A stretch of 17,420 nucleotides of DNA, taken from contig CAJVYT010000040.1 in the NCBI GenBank assembly GCA_913009765.1, positions 1 through 17,420 on the forward strand, read 5' to 3'. Positions 1 through 8,459 of the stretch are shown in pieces. The first letter of the stretch is position 1, and every line of letters starts with the position of its first letter. The translations under genes were made by a program, and so were the position numbers. The notes below the pieces were generated by a model that worked only from the letters and a program-made list of their open reading frames with translations, did no database searches and was not told the DNA's origin. This DNA comes from an uncultured candidate division Zixibacteria bacterium (GTDB taxonomy: Bacteria; Zixibacteria; MSB-5A5; GN15; FEB-12).

Positions 1-222
1 GTATTTCAACCGGAACTACCCCGCTCGGCATCTGCTATTGATAGTGCCGGTATCGCACACTACAATAGAATCCATGAAAAAGTTTTAAACCGTGGAATCT
101 ATCTGCCGCCGTCAGGCTATGAAGTCTGTTTTATCTCAGCAGCCCATCCTGAAAACATGCTCTCAAACGCAGCCAATACATTAGCAGGGATCATTCGACA
201 GGAGGCTCACTCGTGGCACTAA
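1..222 (+). CDS. hemL: Glutamate-1-semialdehyde 2,1-aminomutase, C-terminal fragment
   Basis: The first 222 bases are open in frame 1 and encode the last 73 residues of a protein cut by the window edge. The tail has the pattern of the HemL C-terminus: a helix with YNRIHEKVLNRGIYLPPSGYE, then CFISAAHPENM, matching the family's 'GVYL-PS-E--F-S-AH' segment. HemL is a PLP-dependent cytosolic enzyme that converts glutamate-1-semialdehyde to 5-aminolevulinate, the first committed heme precursor in the C5 pathway. The PLP lysine lies upstream and is not visible. The stop codon lies inside hemE (10-nt overlap), so it is the upstream gene of the heme operon. The call rests on motif recognition of a short tail, but the neighbouring genes support it strongly. 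Confidence 0.85.
   Translation, partial: VFQPELPRSASAIDSAGIAHYNRIHEKVLNRGIYLPPSGYEVCFISAAHPENMLSNAANTLAGIIRQEAHSWH
200..205 (+). promoter_or_regulatory. Shine-Dalgarno site of hemE
   Basis: AGGAGG lies 7 nt before the GTG at 213, inside the end of hemL. It decides the GTG as the hemE start and suggests translational coupling to hemL. Confidence 0.85.
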
Positions 223-1238
223 ATAATAGCAATTTTATCAAAGCATGTTATGGTAAAAATAACGGTTCAATTCCAATCTGGATTATGCGTCAGGCAGGAC
301 GGTACCTTCCCGAATATCTTGAAGTCCGTTCCAAAGCGACTTTCAAAGAACTCTGTCAATCTCCGGAACTCATTACAAAAGTTGTCAAACAGCCGATTGA
401 CCGTTTTAATCTTGATGCTGCTATTTTATTCTCTGACATCTTAACATTTTTAGACCCTTTGGGAGCATCGGTTTCATTCCCCGACCAAGGCGGTCCAAAA
501 ATTGCCGACCCGATTACAACACCGGATGATTTAAAAAAACTGAATGACTTTGATATTAAAAAAGAACTTTCATTTGCACTTAATGGAATCAAAGCAATTA
601 AAAAAGCTCTCCCACAAACTCCATTGATTGGTTTTGCCGGCTCCCCTTTTACTATATCCTGCTATTTAATTGAAGGACAAGGATCAAAATCATTTGATAA
701 ACCAAAAAAGTTTATACACACCTATCGTGATGCCGCCATTCAGCTTTTTGATTTACTGGCAGATATTACAGGAAGATATCTAAATGAACAAATAGATGCC
801 GGTGCTGACTGTGTGCAGTTATTTGGAAGTTGGGATGGTATCTTATCTCGTGATGATTTTTATCAATTTACCGTAAAACCTGCCAACAAAATTTTCGGGC
901 TATTAAAAAATAAAAACGTTCCCCGTATTATGTTTGTCAACAATCTCTCACCGTATCTTGATTTAGTAAATGAAATTGACTGCGAAGTTGTCGGAGTAGA
1001 TTACCGCATGGATATAAACAAAGCTGCTTCGGTATTAAAGAATAAATCTGTACAGGGAAATTTAGACCCATCGGTATTATTTGGAACACCGGAACATGTA
1101 CGTGAAAAAACTTTAGAGCAGTTACAAAAATTTGACAATTTAGACAGATTAATCTTTAACTTAGGTCATGGTATTCAACCAAAAACACCAATAGAATCGG
1201 TGCAAGCCGTTGTGGAAACAGTACAAAACTTCAGGTAA
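213..1238 (+). CDS. hemE: Uroporphyrinogen decarboxylase
   Basis: Cytosolic, cofactor-free enzyme that removes four carboxyl groups from uroporphyrinogen III to give coproporphyrinogen III. At 341 residues it has the normal family length. The N-terminal signature PIWIMRQAGRYLPEY is at residues 21-35, giving the two substrate-binding arginines R26 and R30. The catalytic aspartate equivalent is D75 in LFSDIL. GFAGSPFT is at 140-147, followed by Y151, and the conserved histidine H319 is in NLGHGI near the end. The GTG start follows a perfect AGGAGG by 7 nt and overlaps hemL by 10 nt. hemN begins 4 nt downstream. All expected key residues are present, so the enzyme looks functional. Confidence 0.97.
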   Translation: MALNNSNFIKACYGKNNGSIPIWIMRQAGRYLPEYLEVRSKATFKELCQSPELITKVVKQPIDRFNLDAAILFSDILTFLDPLGASVSFPDQGGPKIADPITTPDDLKKLNDFDIKKELSFALNGIKAIKKALPQTPLIGFAGSPFTISCYLIEGQGSKSFDKPKKFIHTYRDAAIQLFDLLADITGRYLNEQIDAGADCVQLFGSWDGILSRDDFYQFTVKPANKIFGLLKNKNVPRIMFVNNLSPYLDLVNEIDCEVVGVDYRMDINKAASVLKNKSVQGNLDPSVLFGTPEHVREKTLEQLQKFDNLDRLIFNLGHGIQPKTPIESVQAVVETVQNFR

Positions 1239-1242
1239 ACTT

Positions 1243-2640
1243 ATGAATAATCCAAAACAAGCAACTTCAATACCTATTGAACTCTTAAGAAAATATGATC
1301 GCCCGGGACCCCGCTACACAAGTTATCCCACTGCTCCGGTTTGGTCAAACGAAGTCGGTACAGACTCATATATTCAGGCTCTAAAAAATGCATCAACTCG
1401 AAAAGATGAACCTTTTGCTGTTTATTGTCATATCCCATTTTGTGAACGTCGCTGTTTTTATTGCGGATGCAACACTGTTATTACAAACAGTTCCAAAAAA
1501 GTGCGATTGTATCTCAATACTTTAAAAAATGAGATCGAAAACACAGCCAAATATTTGAACAAACGAAAAAATGTCAATCAATTACATTTTGGCGGTGGCA
1601 CTCCAACATATTTAACAATTGAACAATTTAATGAAATTTTAGATACTCTTGAAAATAATTTTATCTTTACCGATAATTGCGAAAAATCAATAGAGATAGA
1701 TCCAAGAGTTACAACAAATGAACAAATTGAAGCACTGGTAAATCGTGGCTTTAATAGAATTTCATTAGGTGTACAGGATTTTGACAACAACGTACAAATT
1801 GCAATCGGAAGAATACAGTCGTATGATTTAGTCAAAGAAAAAGTTGATTTCTGCAAATCTCTCAATTTTGAAGGTGTCAATATTGATTTAATTTATGGGC
1901 TCCCTAAACAATCCCTTGAAAGTTTTAGAGAAACTCTCACCAAAGCAATTTCACTACGACCGGACAGAGTAGCACTTTACAGTTTTGCATACCTCCCTTC
2001 TGTAAAAGCAAATCAAATGAAAATAGTTGAATCTGAACTCCCCGTAACAGAAGATAAATATAAACTTTTTGCTCTTGCCATTGAAATGTTCACCGAAGCA
2101 GGTTATTTACAAATTGGCATGGACCATTTTGCCTTGCCTGATGATGAACTCTCTATCGCTCAAAACGACGGAAGACTCCATCGAAACTTCATGGGTTACA
2201 CAGTACAGGCTTCCCCTGAAATGGTTGGATTGGGTATGTCGTCCATTGGGTATATTGACAATTCATTTTTCCAATCATATCCTATGCTTTCAAAATATAA
2301 CGAAGCAATTGAAAACTCAGAGTTTGCTGTTTTTAAAGGAATGCAATTAAGTCAGGATGACCTTATTCGCCAGTATGTTATTAGTTCGCTCATGTGTAAT
2401 TTTCACTTGAGTTTTGATGAGTTCCAAAAAAAGTTTGAGGTTCGTTATCATGACTATTTCCATAAAGAACATAAAGAACTTTCAGAGTTCTTCGTCGATA
2501 ATTTCTTAGATGCACCAAACGGCGGCTTAAAAATAACATCGGTCGGTCGAACATTTATACGAAACATAGCTATGGTTTTTGATGCGTATCTTAACAAAAA
2601 CAGTGACGGAAAAAAGCCAACATTCTCAAGAACAATTTAA
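1243..2640 (+). CDS. hemN: Oxygen-independent coproporphyrinogen III oxidase (radical SAM)
   Basis: Converts coproporphyrinogen III to protoporphyrinogen IX without O2, using SAM and a [4Fe-4S] cluster. From the ATG at 1243 it has 465 residues, close to E. coli HemN. The cluster motif is C67-x3-C71-x2-C74 followed by C76, within YCHIPFCERRCFYCGC. GGGTPTYL is near residues 117-124. The N-terminal segment RPGPRYTSYPTAP is typical of true HemN rather than the HemW heme-chaperone relatives that are often misnamed HemN. I chose ATG 1243, 4 nt after the hemE stop, over an in-frame TTG at 1210 that lies inside hemE. Only a weak AGG precedes the ATG, so translation is probably coupled to hemE. Confidence 0.95.
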   Translation: MNNPKQATSIPIELLRKYDRPGPRYTSYPTAPVWSNEVGTDSYIQALKNASTRKDEPFAVYCHIPFCERRCFYCGCNTVITNSSKKVRLYLNTLKNEIENTAKYLNKRKNVNQLHFGGGTPTYLTIEQFNEILDTLENNFIFTDNCEKSIEIDPRVTTNEQIEALVNRGFNRISLGVQDFDNNVQIAIGRIQSYDLVKEKVDFCKSLNFEGVNIDLIYGLPKQSLESFRETLTKAISLRPDRVALYSFAYLPSVKANQMKIVESELPVTEDKYKLFALAIEMFTEAGYLQIGMDHFALPDDELSIAQNDGRLHRNFMGYTVQASPEMVGLGMSSIGYIDNSFFQSYPMLSKYNEAIENSEFAVFKGMQLSQDDLIRQYVISSLMCNFHLSFDEFQKKFEVRYHDYFHKEHKELSEFFVDNFLDAPNGGLKITSVGRTFIRNIAMVFDAYLNKNSDGKKPTFSRTI

Positions 2641-2649
2641 GAAGGTCAT

Positions 2650-3600
2650 ATGTCAAACAGTGAATCTGATAAAATATGTGTCATATTATTGGGAATGGGT
2701 GGACCAAATTCTCTTGATGACATACAACCTTTTATATATAATATTTTTTCTGACCGTAAGATTATTCAATTACCGGGTGGTGCATTCTTTCAAAAACCAT
2801 TCGCAAAACTTATCAGTCAATTACGTTATAAAAAAGTTCAGCATAATTATAGCCTTATAGGTGGTTCTTCACCTCTATTACGATGGACAGAATCTCAAAA
2901 GGAACATCTGGAATTTATCATTTCACCTATCATTTCTCCATTTGATATTTTTATAGGTATGAGATATTTCAAACCGACTATTGAAGAAGCAGTGTGTAAA
3001 GCGGCAAAAGCAAATTTCAATAAAATTATCTTTCTCCCTATGTATCCGCAATATTGTAAAGCGACAACAGGCTCATCATTTTCAGAAGCACATAGAGTAT
3101 TAAAAAAACATCCCAACATTAAAGCCTCTTTCATTCACGACTTCCATTCTAATCAAGCATATCTCAAATTGCTGAAATCATATATTGACAATAATATTCA
3201 AAAGGGCGAAACTCTGCTTTTTTCAGCTCATTCAATTCCTCAAAAATTCGTTGATGATGGCGACCCCTATGTCTCACAAGTTGAATTCACAGCCCAACAT
3301 GCTGCCGGTAACCGTGAATATTTTTTATCATATCAAAGTAGAACAGGTCCGGTAAAATGGGTTGGACCTGACACGATTGATGAAACCAAGCGGTTAATTA
3401 TTGACGGGAAAAAAATATTCATTGTCCCTATTAGTTTTGTCTGTGATCATATAGAAACACTGTTTGAAATTGATATAGAATTAAAAGAACTTGTCGGTAA
3501 TAGTGACAATATTCGTCGTATGCCGATGTTTAACGATGACCGCAGCTTTGGCACACTTTTAGCCAACATAATATTGGAGCATCTCAATGACTCAAAATAA
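2650..3600 (+). CDS. hemH: Ferrochelatase
   Basis: Inserts Fe2+ into the porphyrin to finish heme synthesis; cytosolic or peripheral on the inner membrane. At 316 residues it has normal bacterial length. Visible family blocks are the N-terminal VILLGMGGPNSLDDIQPFIY, IGGSSPLLRWTESQ, MRYFKPTIEEA, and FLPMYPQY. The catalytic histidine H194 is in LLFSAHSIP, and the metal-path glutamate E269 is in FVCDHIETLFEID. GAAGG precedes the ATG by 4 nt, and the gene starts 9 nt after hemN. Its last 14 nt overlap hemY. No extra cysteine cluster for a [2Fe-2S] site was seen at the C-terminus. Whether it uses protoporphyrin or coproporphyrin cannot be read from motifs alone; hemN upstream favours protoporphyrin. 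Confidence 0.95.
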   Translation: MSNSESDKICVILLGMGGPNSLDDIQPFIYNIFSDRKIIQLPGGAFFQKPFAKLISQLRYKKVQHNYSLIGGSSPLLRWTESQKEHLEFIISPIISPFDIFIGMRYFKPTIEEAVCKAAKANFNKIIFLPMYPQYCKATTGSSFSEAHRVLKKHPNIKASFIHDFHSNQAYLKLLKSYIDNNIQKGETLLFSAHSIPQKFVDDGDPYVSQVEFTAQHAAGNREYFLSYQSRTGPVKWVGPDTIDETKRLIIDGKKIFIVPISFVCDHIETLFEIDIELKELVGNSDNIRRMPMFNDDRSFGTLLANIILEHLNDSK

Positions 3601-4963
3601 ATATGATGTCGCCATTATTGGCGGAGGAATCTCTGGACTATCTGCTCTACATTTTTTAAAACATAAAAAACCCTCCTATACAGTTAAATTATTTGAGGCT
3701 GACTCGAGACTTGGCGGAACAATAGGCACTGACCATATAGACGGCTTTTCTTTAGATTGGGGACCTAATGGGTTCTTAGACAGAGAACCTCTTACTTTAC
3801 AAATGGTCGATCAAATTAACTTAACAAATTCCTTAGAACGTGCAAACGATAACGTAGAGAACAGATTTATCCTACGGGCAGGAAAACTCCGCCCGGTACC
3901 AATGTCCCCCCCTAAATTTATAACTTCCGACATTCTACCTATTTCGGGTAGATTACGAGTCATGATGGAACCTTTTGCCAAAGCACGTCCTGCTGACATT
4001 GATGAATCAGTATACGATTTTGTGAAACGACGTATAGGTGTACAAGCAGCAGATTATTTGGTACAACCAATGGTCTCCGGTGTATATGGCGGAGTTGCTG
4101 ACAGACTGTCTTTGCAGTCCTGTTTTCCGATTATGCGTGAGATGGAAGATGAATACGGCTCTTTATTTAAGGCAATGATTCACAAAGCTAAAAAAGCTAA
4201 AGCTGAAAAGAAAAAATCAGGCTCTCCAAGCGGACCGGGAGGATGGCTGACATCATTTACCGGCGGACTCTCAAAAATTATTGAACAATTTCAAGAAAAA
4301 TATCAAAATGATATTATGTGTAATCAGACCGCAATAAAAATAATAAAAACAGATAAGCTATATAAGATAACATTTGAAAACGGCAATGAAGTCTTTGCAC
4401 ATAAAGTTATCGTAGCCACCCCGACATATAAAGCTGCTGACTTAGTCTCAGAATTATCTCAATCACTCGCCCAAACATTTAACTCTATCCCCTATGCACC
4501 TATTTCTGTTATTTGCTTAGGCTACAAAAAAGAAAATATAACTCATAACTTAGACGGTTTTGGATTTTTAGTACCCAAAAAAGAAAACCTCAAAATTTTA
4601 GGTTCAATCTGGACATCATCTATTTTTTCTCATAGAGCCCCAAACGGCATGGTGCAGTTTAGGACAATGGTTGGTGGAGACGGTGACCATGAATCCATAA
4701 ATCTTTCCGATGACGCTCTTTTAGATGCTGTTCAGGCAAACTTGGATGCAATAGTAGGCATAAACGGTAAACCTACTTTGACAAAAATTTACCGATGGTC
4801 TCGAGGTATCCCTCAGTTTAAAATCGGACATGCTAAAATTATGGATAAATTAGAAAAAGAGCTGACCCAGCAGGGCAATTTATTTATAACCGGTAATGCA
4901 TATTACGGAATCAGTTTGAACGACTGCATTAAACAATCTTATAAAGTTGTCGAACAAATTTAA
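3587..4963 (+). CDS. hemY: Protoporphyrinogen oxidase, HemY-type flavoprotein
   Basis: FAD-dependent oxidase that takes protoporphyrinogen IX to protoporphyrin IX, usually membrane-associated and using O2. At 458 residues it fits HemY rather than the short HemG (about 180 aa) or HemJ. The N-terminal Rossmann motif is VAIIGGGISGLSA (GxGxxG at 12-17), with the ribose-binding acidic residue E37 in LFEADSRLGGT. WGPNGFLD follows, and the C-terminal FAD block is ITGNAYYGISLNDCI. TTGGAG at 3574-3579 precedes the ATG by 7 nt, within hemH (14-nt overlap), so the two are likely coupled. It is the last gene of the heme operon. Related CgoX enzymes act on coproporphyrinogen in the branch that uses HemQ; no HemQ is in this window. 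Confidence 0.93.
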   Translation: MTQNKYDVAIIGGGISGLSALHFLKHKKPSYTVKLFEADSRLGGTIGTDHIDGFSLDWGPNGFLDREPLTLQMVDQINLTNSLERANDNVENRFILRAGKLRPVPMSPPKFITSDILPISGRLRVMMEPFAKARPADIDESVYDFVKRRIGVQAADYLVQPMVSGVYGGVADRLSLQSCFPIMREMEDEYGSLFKAMIHKAKKAKAEKKKSGSPSGPGGWLTSFTGGLSKIIEQFQEKYQNDIMCNQTAIKIIKTDKLYKITFENGNEVFAHKVIVATPTYKAADLVSELSQSLAQTFNSIPYAPISVICLGYKKENITHNLDGFGFLVPKKENLKILGSIWTSSIFSHRAPNGMVQFRTMVGGDGDHESINLSDDALLDAVQANLDAIVGINGKPTLTKIYRWSRGIPQFKIGHAKIMDKLEKELTQQGNLFITGNAYYGISLNDCIKQSYKVVEQI

Positions 4964-4991
4964 AAACTAATAGATGTAATTATTAACACGA

Positions 4992-5049
4992 CTCCAAAAG
5001 CTATAGTTGTTCTCATGCAAATAATGTGTATGTATTATTCTTTCTGGAG
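4992..5049. other. Nested inverted repeats between convergent operons
   Basis: CTCCAAAAG (4992-5000) pairs with CTTTCTGGAG (5040-5049), with one bulged base. Inside the loop, AATAAT (5020-5025) pairs with ATTATT (5034-5039). It sits between the hemY end and the end of the small gene at 5035 and overlaps the latter's last codons. There is no T-run on either strand, so a role in termination is only a guess. Confidence 0.3.
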
Positions 5050-5346
5050 CTCTTTCACAACCATACAGGTAATGTCAAATGCAAACATAGATATACCCTC
5101 ATACTCTGCTTCTTCGTTAAATTTTGTAACAATTCCGCATAGTTCTTCCATTCTATCATCTTCAACAGGAAATTGAACAGCACTATTATTCCCCGGCCAA
5201 ACATCAGTTCCCATGCGAGGTCGGTATCCGGCTGACTGCCCCTTAATTTCATCCCATCTCACATAGTTTTCAATTTTTTCAGATTTTAACAAATCCATAA
5301 CCTCATCGGTCTTACCTTCAAAAAAATACATAAAAACCATTTTCAT
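5035..5346 (-). CDS. Small PII-like transporter-associated protein (PG0541-like)
   Basis: This 103-residue soluble protein has no signal peptide or membrane segment. The pattern GYRPRMGTDVWPGNNSAVQF (residues 41-60), followed by an alternating strand/helix layout and a final FAFDITCMVV strand, resembles the small PII-fold proteins found after RND permeases (PG0541-type transporter-associated proteins). Its role is not well established; a regulatory partner of the pump is plausible by analogy with PII proteins. The ATG overlaps the RND stop by one base (TAATG), with GGAGG a few bases upstream inside the RND gene, so translation is coupled. It is the last gene of the efflux operon. The family call is from memory of the motif; confidence that it is a real gene is higher than for its function. 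Confidence 0.75.
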   Translation of the reverse strand: MKMVFMYFFEGKTDEVMDLLKSEKIENYVRWDEIKGQSAGYRPRMGTDVWPGNNSAVQFPVEDDRMEELCGIVTKFNEEAEYEGISMFAFDITCMVVKELQKE

Positions 5347-8300
5347 TATCTTACCTCCTCAATATGATTATTTTTTCGTCCTTCAAAAATAGAATAAAGT
5401 ACAGGAATTAACACCAGCGTCACAACAGTTGACACCAACATACCGCCTATAACAGTTATTCCAAGCGGTCGCCACATCTCAGCTCCTTCGTTTCTGCTCA
5501 GAGCCATCGGAAGCATTCCGAGCATCGTTGTTAAAGCAGTCATAAGAATAGGTCGTAATCTATGCTTACCGCCAAGGATAACAGCATCTAACATACTAAG
5601 TCCCCTCTTTCTCAGAATATTCGTATAATCAATTAGTACAATGGCATTTTTTACTACAATACCAACGAGAATAATCAAACCAATAAAAGACATGATGCTC
5701 AAAGTGGTTTGAGTGATAAAAAACGCCCAAATAACTCCCACAAAAGAAAATGGTATTGAAAACATAATTATAAACGGATCAAGCAGCGACTCAAACTGAG
5801 ATGCCATCACCATATAAACTAATACCATACTAAGCATTAACAATAAAAATAAATTTTGAAAATTTTCCTTTTGTTCTTTAACAGAACCACCAAAAGTGAC
5901 ATCAATCCCTTCAGGAATTTCGAGCTTATCTATTTCTGCTGCAATATCAGCAGCAACATCACCAAGAGGACGTTTATATAAATCTGCTGATACTTTTATG
6001 ATACGTTCTCTGTCCTTACGTTCAATCTCAGTCGGACTTATCCCCTCATCAATTGTCGCCAAGTTGCCCAGTCGAACAGTTTTGCCGGTACGGGTCATTA
6101 CAATCATATTCTTGATATCTTCAATTGAATTTCTCTGCTGTTCTTTGGCTCTGACGAACACTTCAAACTCATCCCCGCCTTCACGATACTTGGTTGCTTC
6201 CATACCAAAGACCTGAGTTCTCAGTGCCAATGCCACATCGGTAACGTTGGTTCCTAACAAAGAGGCTTTTTCTCTGTCTATATTCACTAAGAACTCCGGT
6301 TTCCCTAAAGGTCTTGATACTTTCGCATCTTTGGCACCGGGTGTATTTTTCACAATTGCAAGAATCTTAGCAGCAAGAGCATTGGTTTGTTTTATATTAT
6401 GTCCGATAATTTCGATAGTAATTGGTTTATCACCACCAAACAAGATATTCGCAATAGGATCACCCGCATCAATACGTACTTTCAAAATTCCGGGAATAGT
6501 CGCTATATACTTTCTGACAACTTCGGCAACATCTTTAGTTGACCTATCTCGAAACTTCAGTTCAACAAGTTTAGCTCCCACTATGCCGATATAAGAACCC
6601 GCCCCTCTTCCCATAGCCACAGAAGATGCTCTAGTTGATTGACCTACTTGGCTAAAAACATCTTTCGCTTCAGGGATACTGTCTTGAAGCATTTGTTTTA
6701 ACTCGCTTGCGACTGTTGCAGTTTTTTCCATTCGTGTTCCGGGAGCCATTTCAAATGTGACTTGTAAATCTCCCGTATCTCCCTCAGGAATAAACTCAGT
6801 TGATATAAAGGGAATCAACCCAAACGACCCCACAAATATAGCTGTAATAATCAATAGAGTTTTCTTCTTGTTTTGCAATACCAACAAAAGAATAGAACTG
6901 TATTTAGACTCCAATAATTCAAACCATCGTTCACTGGTCTTAAAGACACGCTGTAATAATTTATTTTTGGTACCGGTATCTTCTGTCCGTTTTTTAAGAA
7001 ACCTTGAAGCAAGAGCCGGAGTAAGAGTAAGAGACGCAAAAAGAGACCCAAGAATAGTTATAATCACCGTTGCGGCAAGCTGCTTGAACATAATACCTAC
7101 AAGACCGGTAGCAAAAAGCATCGGTGCAAATACGACAACAATACTTAACGATGACGCCATCACTGCCAGCCCAACTTCAGAAGCACCATATTTAGCAGCT
7201 TCCCTCGGACGTGACCCTCCTTCTATATGTCTGGTTATGTTTTCAAGAATAACAATGGCATCATCTACAACTATCCCTATAGCAATCGCAAGACTCATCA
7301 TAGATATCATGTTTATTGTATAATCTAAGAGGAAAAACATAAAAAATGCTATAATCAAAGAAAAAGGTATAGAAAGAGCAATTATCATACTACTCCTGAA
7401 CCGTCTTAAGAATGCGAGGATGACAAAGATAACAACAATACCGCCCACTACAACAGCCTCACTAAGGTTATTCAATGATCGTGTAATAAAAACTGAGCTA
7501 TCAAAAAATTCGATAAACTTTATATCTTTAGGTAATTGTTTTTTTAATTCTTCTATTTTCTTACGGACTCTATTTGCTACATCAACAGTATTCGCTCCTG
7601 ATTGCTTCTGTATCATAAAGACCAGTCCGCTCACACCGTTTGCTTTGACATCCATTGTCATCTCTTTAAAGTCATCAGAGACATCAGCAACATCACGAAG
7701 ATGAATCGGAGTACCTCGGTCTACGCCAATAATAATATCTTTGATTTGTTCAGGAGTATCAAACTCTCCCGGCACCCGAATACTGTATTCTGTATTATTC
7801 ATCTTAATAGTACCGGCTGGTAAATCAAGATTCTCTTTATCAATAATATCAAGCACAGCATTGATATTAAGGTTATATGCTTCTATACGTTCAGGGTCAA
7901 AATCAACACGAATTTGTCTTACCATTCCCCCCTCTATCTGAGTCGTTCCCACCCCGGGAACTCTCTTAAGAGGGTCAGCAATTTTGTTGTCAACAAGATG
8001 ATACAGACCCTCGTTATTCTCCGTAGCTGTTACCCCATACACAAAGACAGAAAACTGAGCTGTGTTGAGCTTGAATATAATAGGGTCTTCCGCATCATCC
8101 GGCAAATCAGCTTTTACAAGTTCAAGTTTGTCACGAATATCATTTGATGCTTCATCAAGATTAGCATCCCACGTAAACTTAGCAGTTATCAATGATATAT
8201 TATCACGAGAAACAGAAGATATCTCATCAAGATTGTTAACTGTACTTATGAAATCTTCAATTTTTTTGGATACTTTAGACTCAACATCTTCCGCACTGGC

Positions 8301-8459
8301 ACCGGGATACACCGTTACAATACTGATTGCAGGTATTTCAATCTCGGGCAAAAGATCAATCGGTAAGTTCACCAAGGATGCAATTCCCAAAATGAGAACT
8401 GCCAAAAAAATCATGATAACAGTAACAAATCTGTTAACGGCAAAATTCGGTAGTTTCAT
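5346..8459 (-). CDS. RND multidrug efflux permease, HAE1/AcrB-like
   Basis: Inner-membrane proton-driven pump of 1037 residues, close to AcrB (1049). It has the usual layout: one N-terminal membrane helix (about residues 11-31), a large periplasmic loop, a helix bundle, a second loop, and a second helix bundle ending near residue 1025. TM4 has the proton-relay pair D399-D400 in IGIVVDDAIVILEN. The second-half hallmarks EFIPEGDTGDL and VMASQFESLLDPF are present. An HAE1-type drug pump is favoured over a heavy-metal (CusA-like) pump, but the substrate is not readable. The ATG overlaps the adaptor stop (ATGA), with GGAGG about 8 nt upstream. It is the fourth gene of the operon and appears intact. 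Confidence 0.95.
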   Translation of the reverse strand: MKLPNFAVNRFVTVIMIFLAVLILGIASLVNLPIDLLPEIEIPAISIVTVYPGASAEDVESKVSKKIEDFISTVNNLDEISSVSRDNISLITAKFTWDANLDEASNDIRDKLELVKADLPDDAEDPIIFKLNTAQFSVFVYGVTATENNEGLYHLVDNKIADPLKRVPGVGTTQIEGGMVRQIRVDFDPERIEAYNLNINAVLDIIDKENLDLPAGTIKMNNTEYSIRVPGEFDTPEQIKDIIIGVDRGTPIHLRDVADVSDDFKEMTMDVKANGVSGLVFMIQKQSGANTVDVANRVRKKIEELKKQLPKDIKFIEFFDSSVFITRSLNNLSEAVVVGGIVVIFVILAFLRRFRSSMIIALSIPFSLIIAFFMFFLLDYTINMISMMSLAIAIGIVVDDAIVILENITRHIEGGSRPREAAKYGASEVGLAVMASSLSIVVVFAPMLFATGLVGIMFKQLAATVIITILGSLFASLTLTPALASRFLKKRTEDTGTKNKLLQRVFKTSERWFELLESKYSSILLLVLQNKKKTLLIITAIFVGSFGLIPFISTEFIPEGDTGDLQVTFEMAPGTRMEKTATVASELKQMLQDSIPEAKDVFSQVGQSTRASSVAMGRGAGSYIGIVGAKLVELKFRDRSTKDVAEVVRKYIATIPGILKVRIDAGDPIANILFGGDKPITIEIIGHNIKQTNALAAKILAIVKNTPGAKDAKVSRPLGKPEFLVNIDREKASLLGTNVTDVALALRTQVFGMEATKYREGGDEFEVFVRAKEQQRNSIEDIKNMIVMTRTGKTVRLGNLATIDEGISPTEIERKDRERIIKVSADLYKRPLGDVAADIAAEIDKLEIPEGIDVTFGGSVKEQKENFQNLFLLLMLSMVLVYMVMASQFESLLDPFIIMFSIPFSFVGVIWAFFITQTTLSIMSFIGLIILVGIVVKNAIVLIDYTNILRKRGLSMLDAVILGGKHRLRPILMTALTTMLGMLPMALSRNEGAEMWRPLGITVIGGMLVSTVVTLVLIPVLYSIFEGRKNNHIEEVR

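Noticed and set aside
1210..1242. Upstream TTG start for hemN
   Set aside because: Lies within hemE, has no ribosome site, and would add residues not seen in HemN; ATG 1243 fits better.
6757..7323. 188-codon plus-strand frame opposite the RND permease
   Set aside because: Antisense shadow of a well-supported gene; low-complexity product without a domain. Other plus-strand frames across 5896-8463 are the same kind of shadow.
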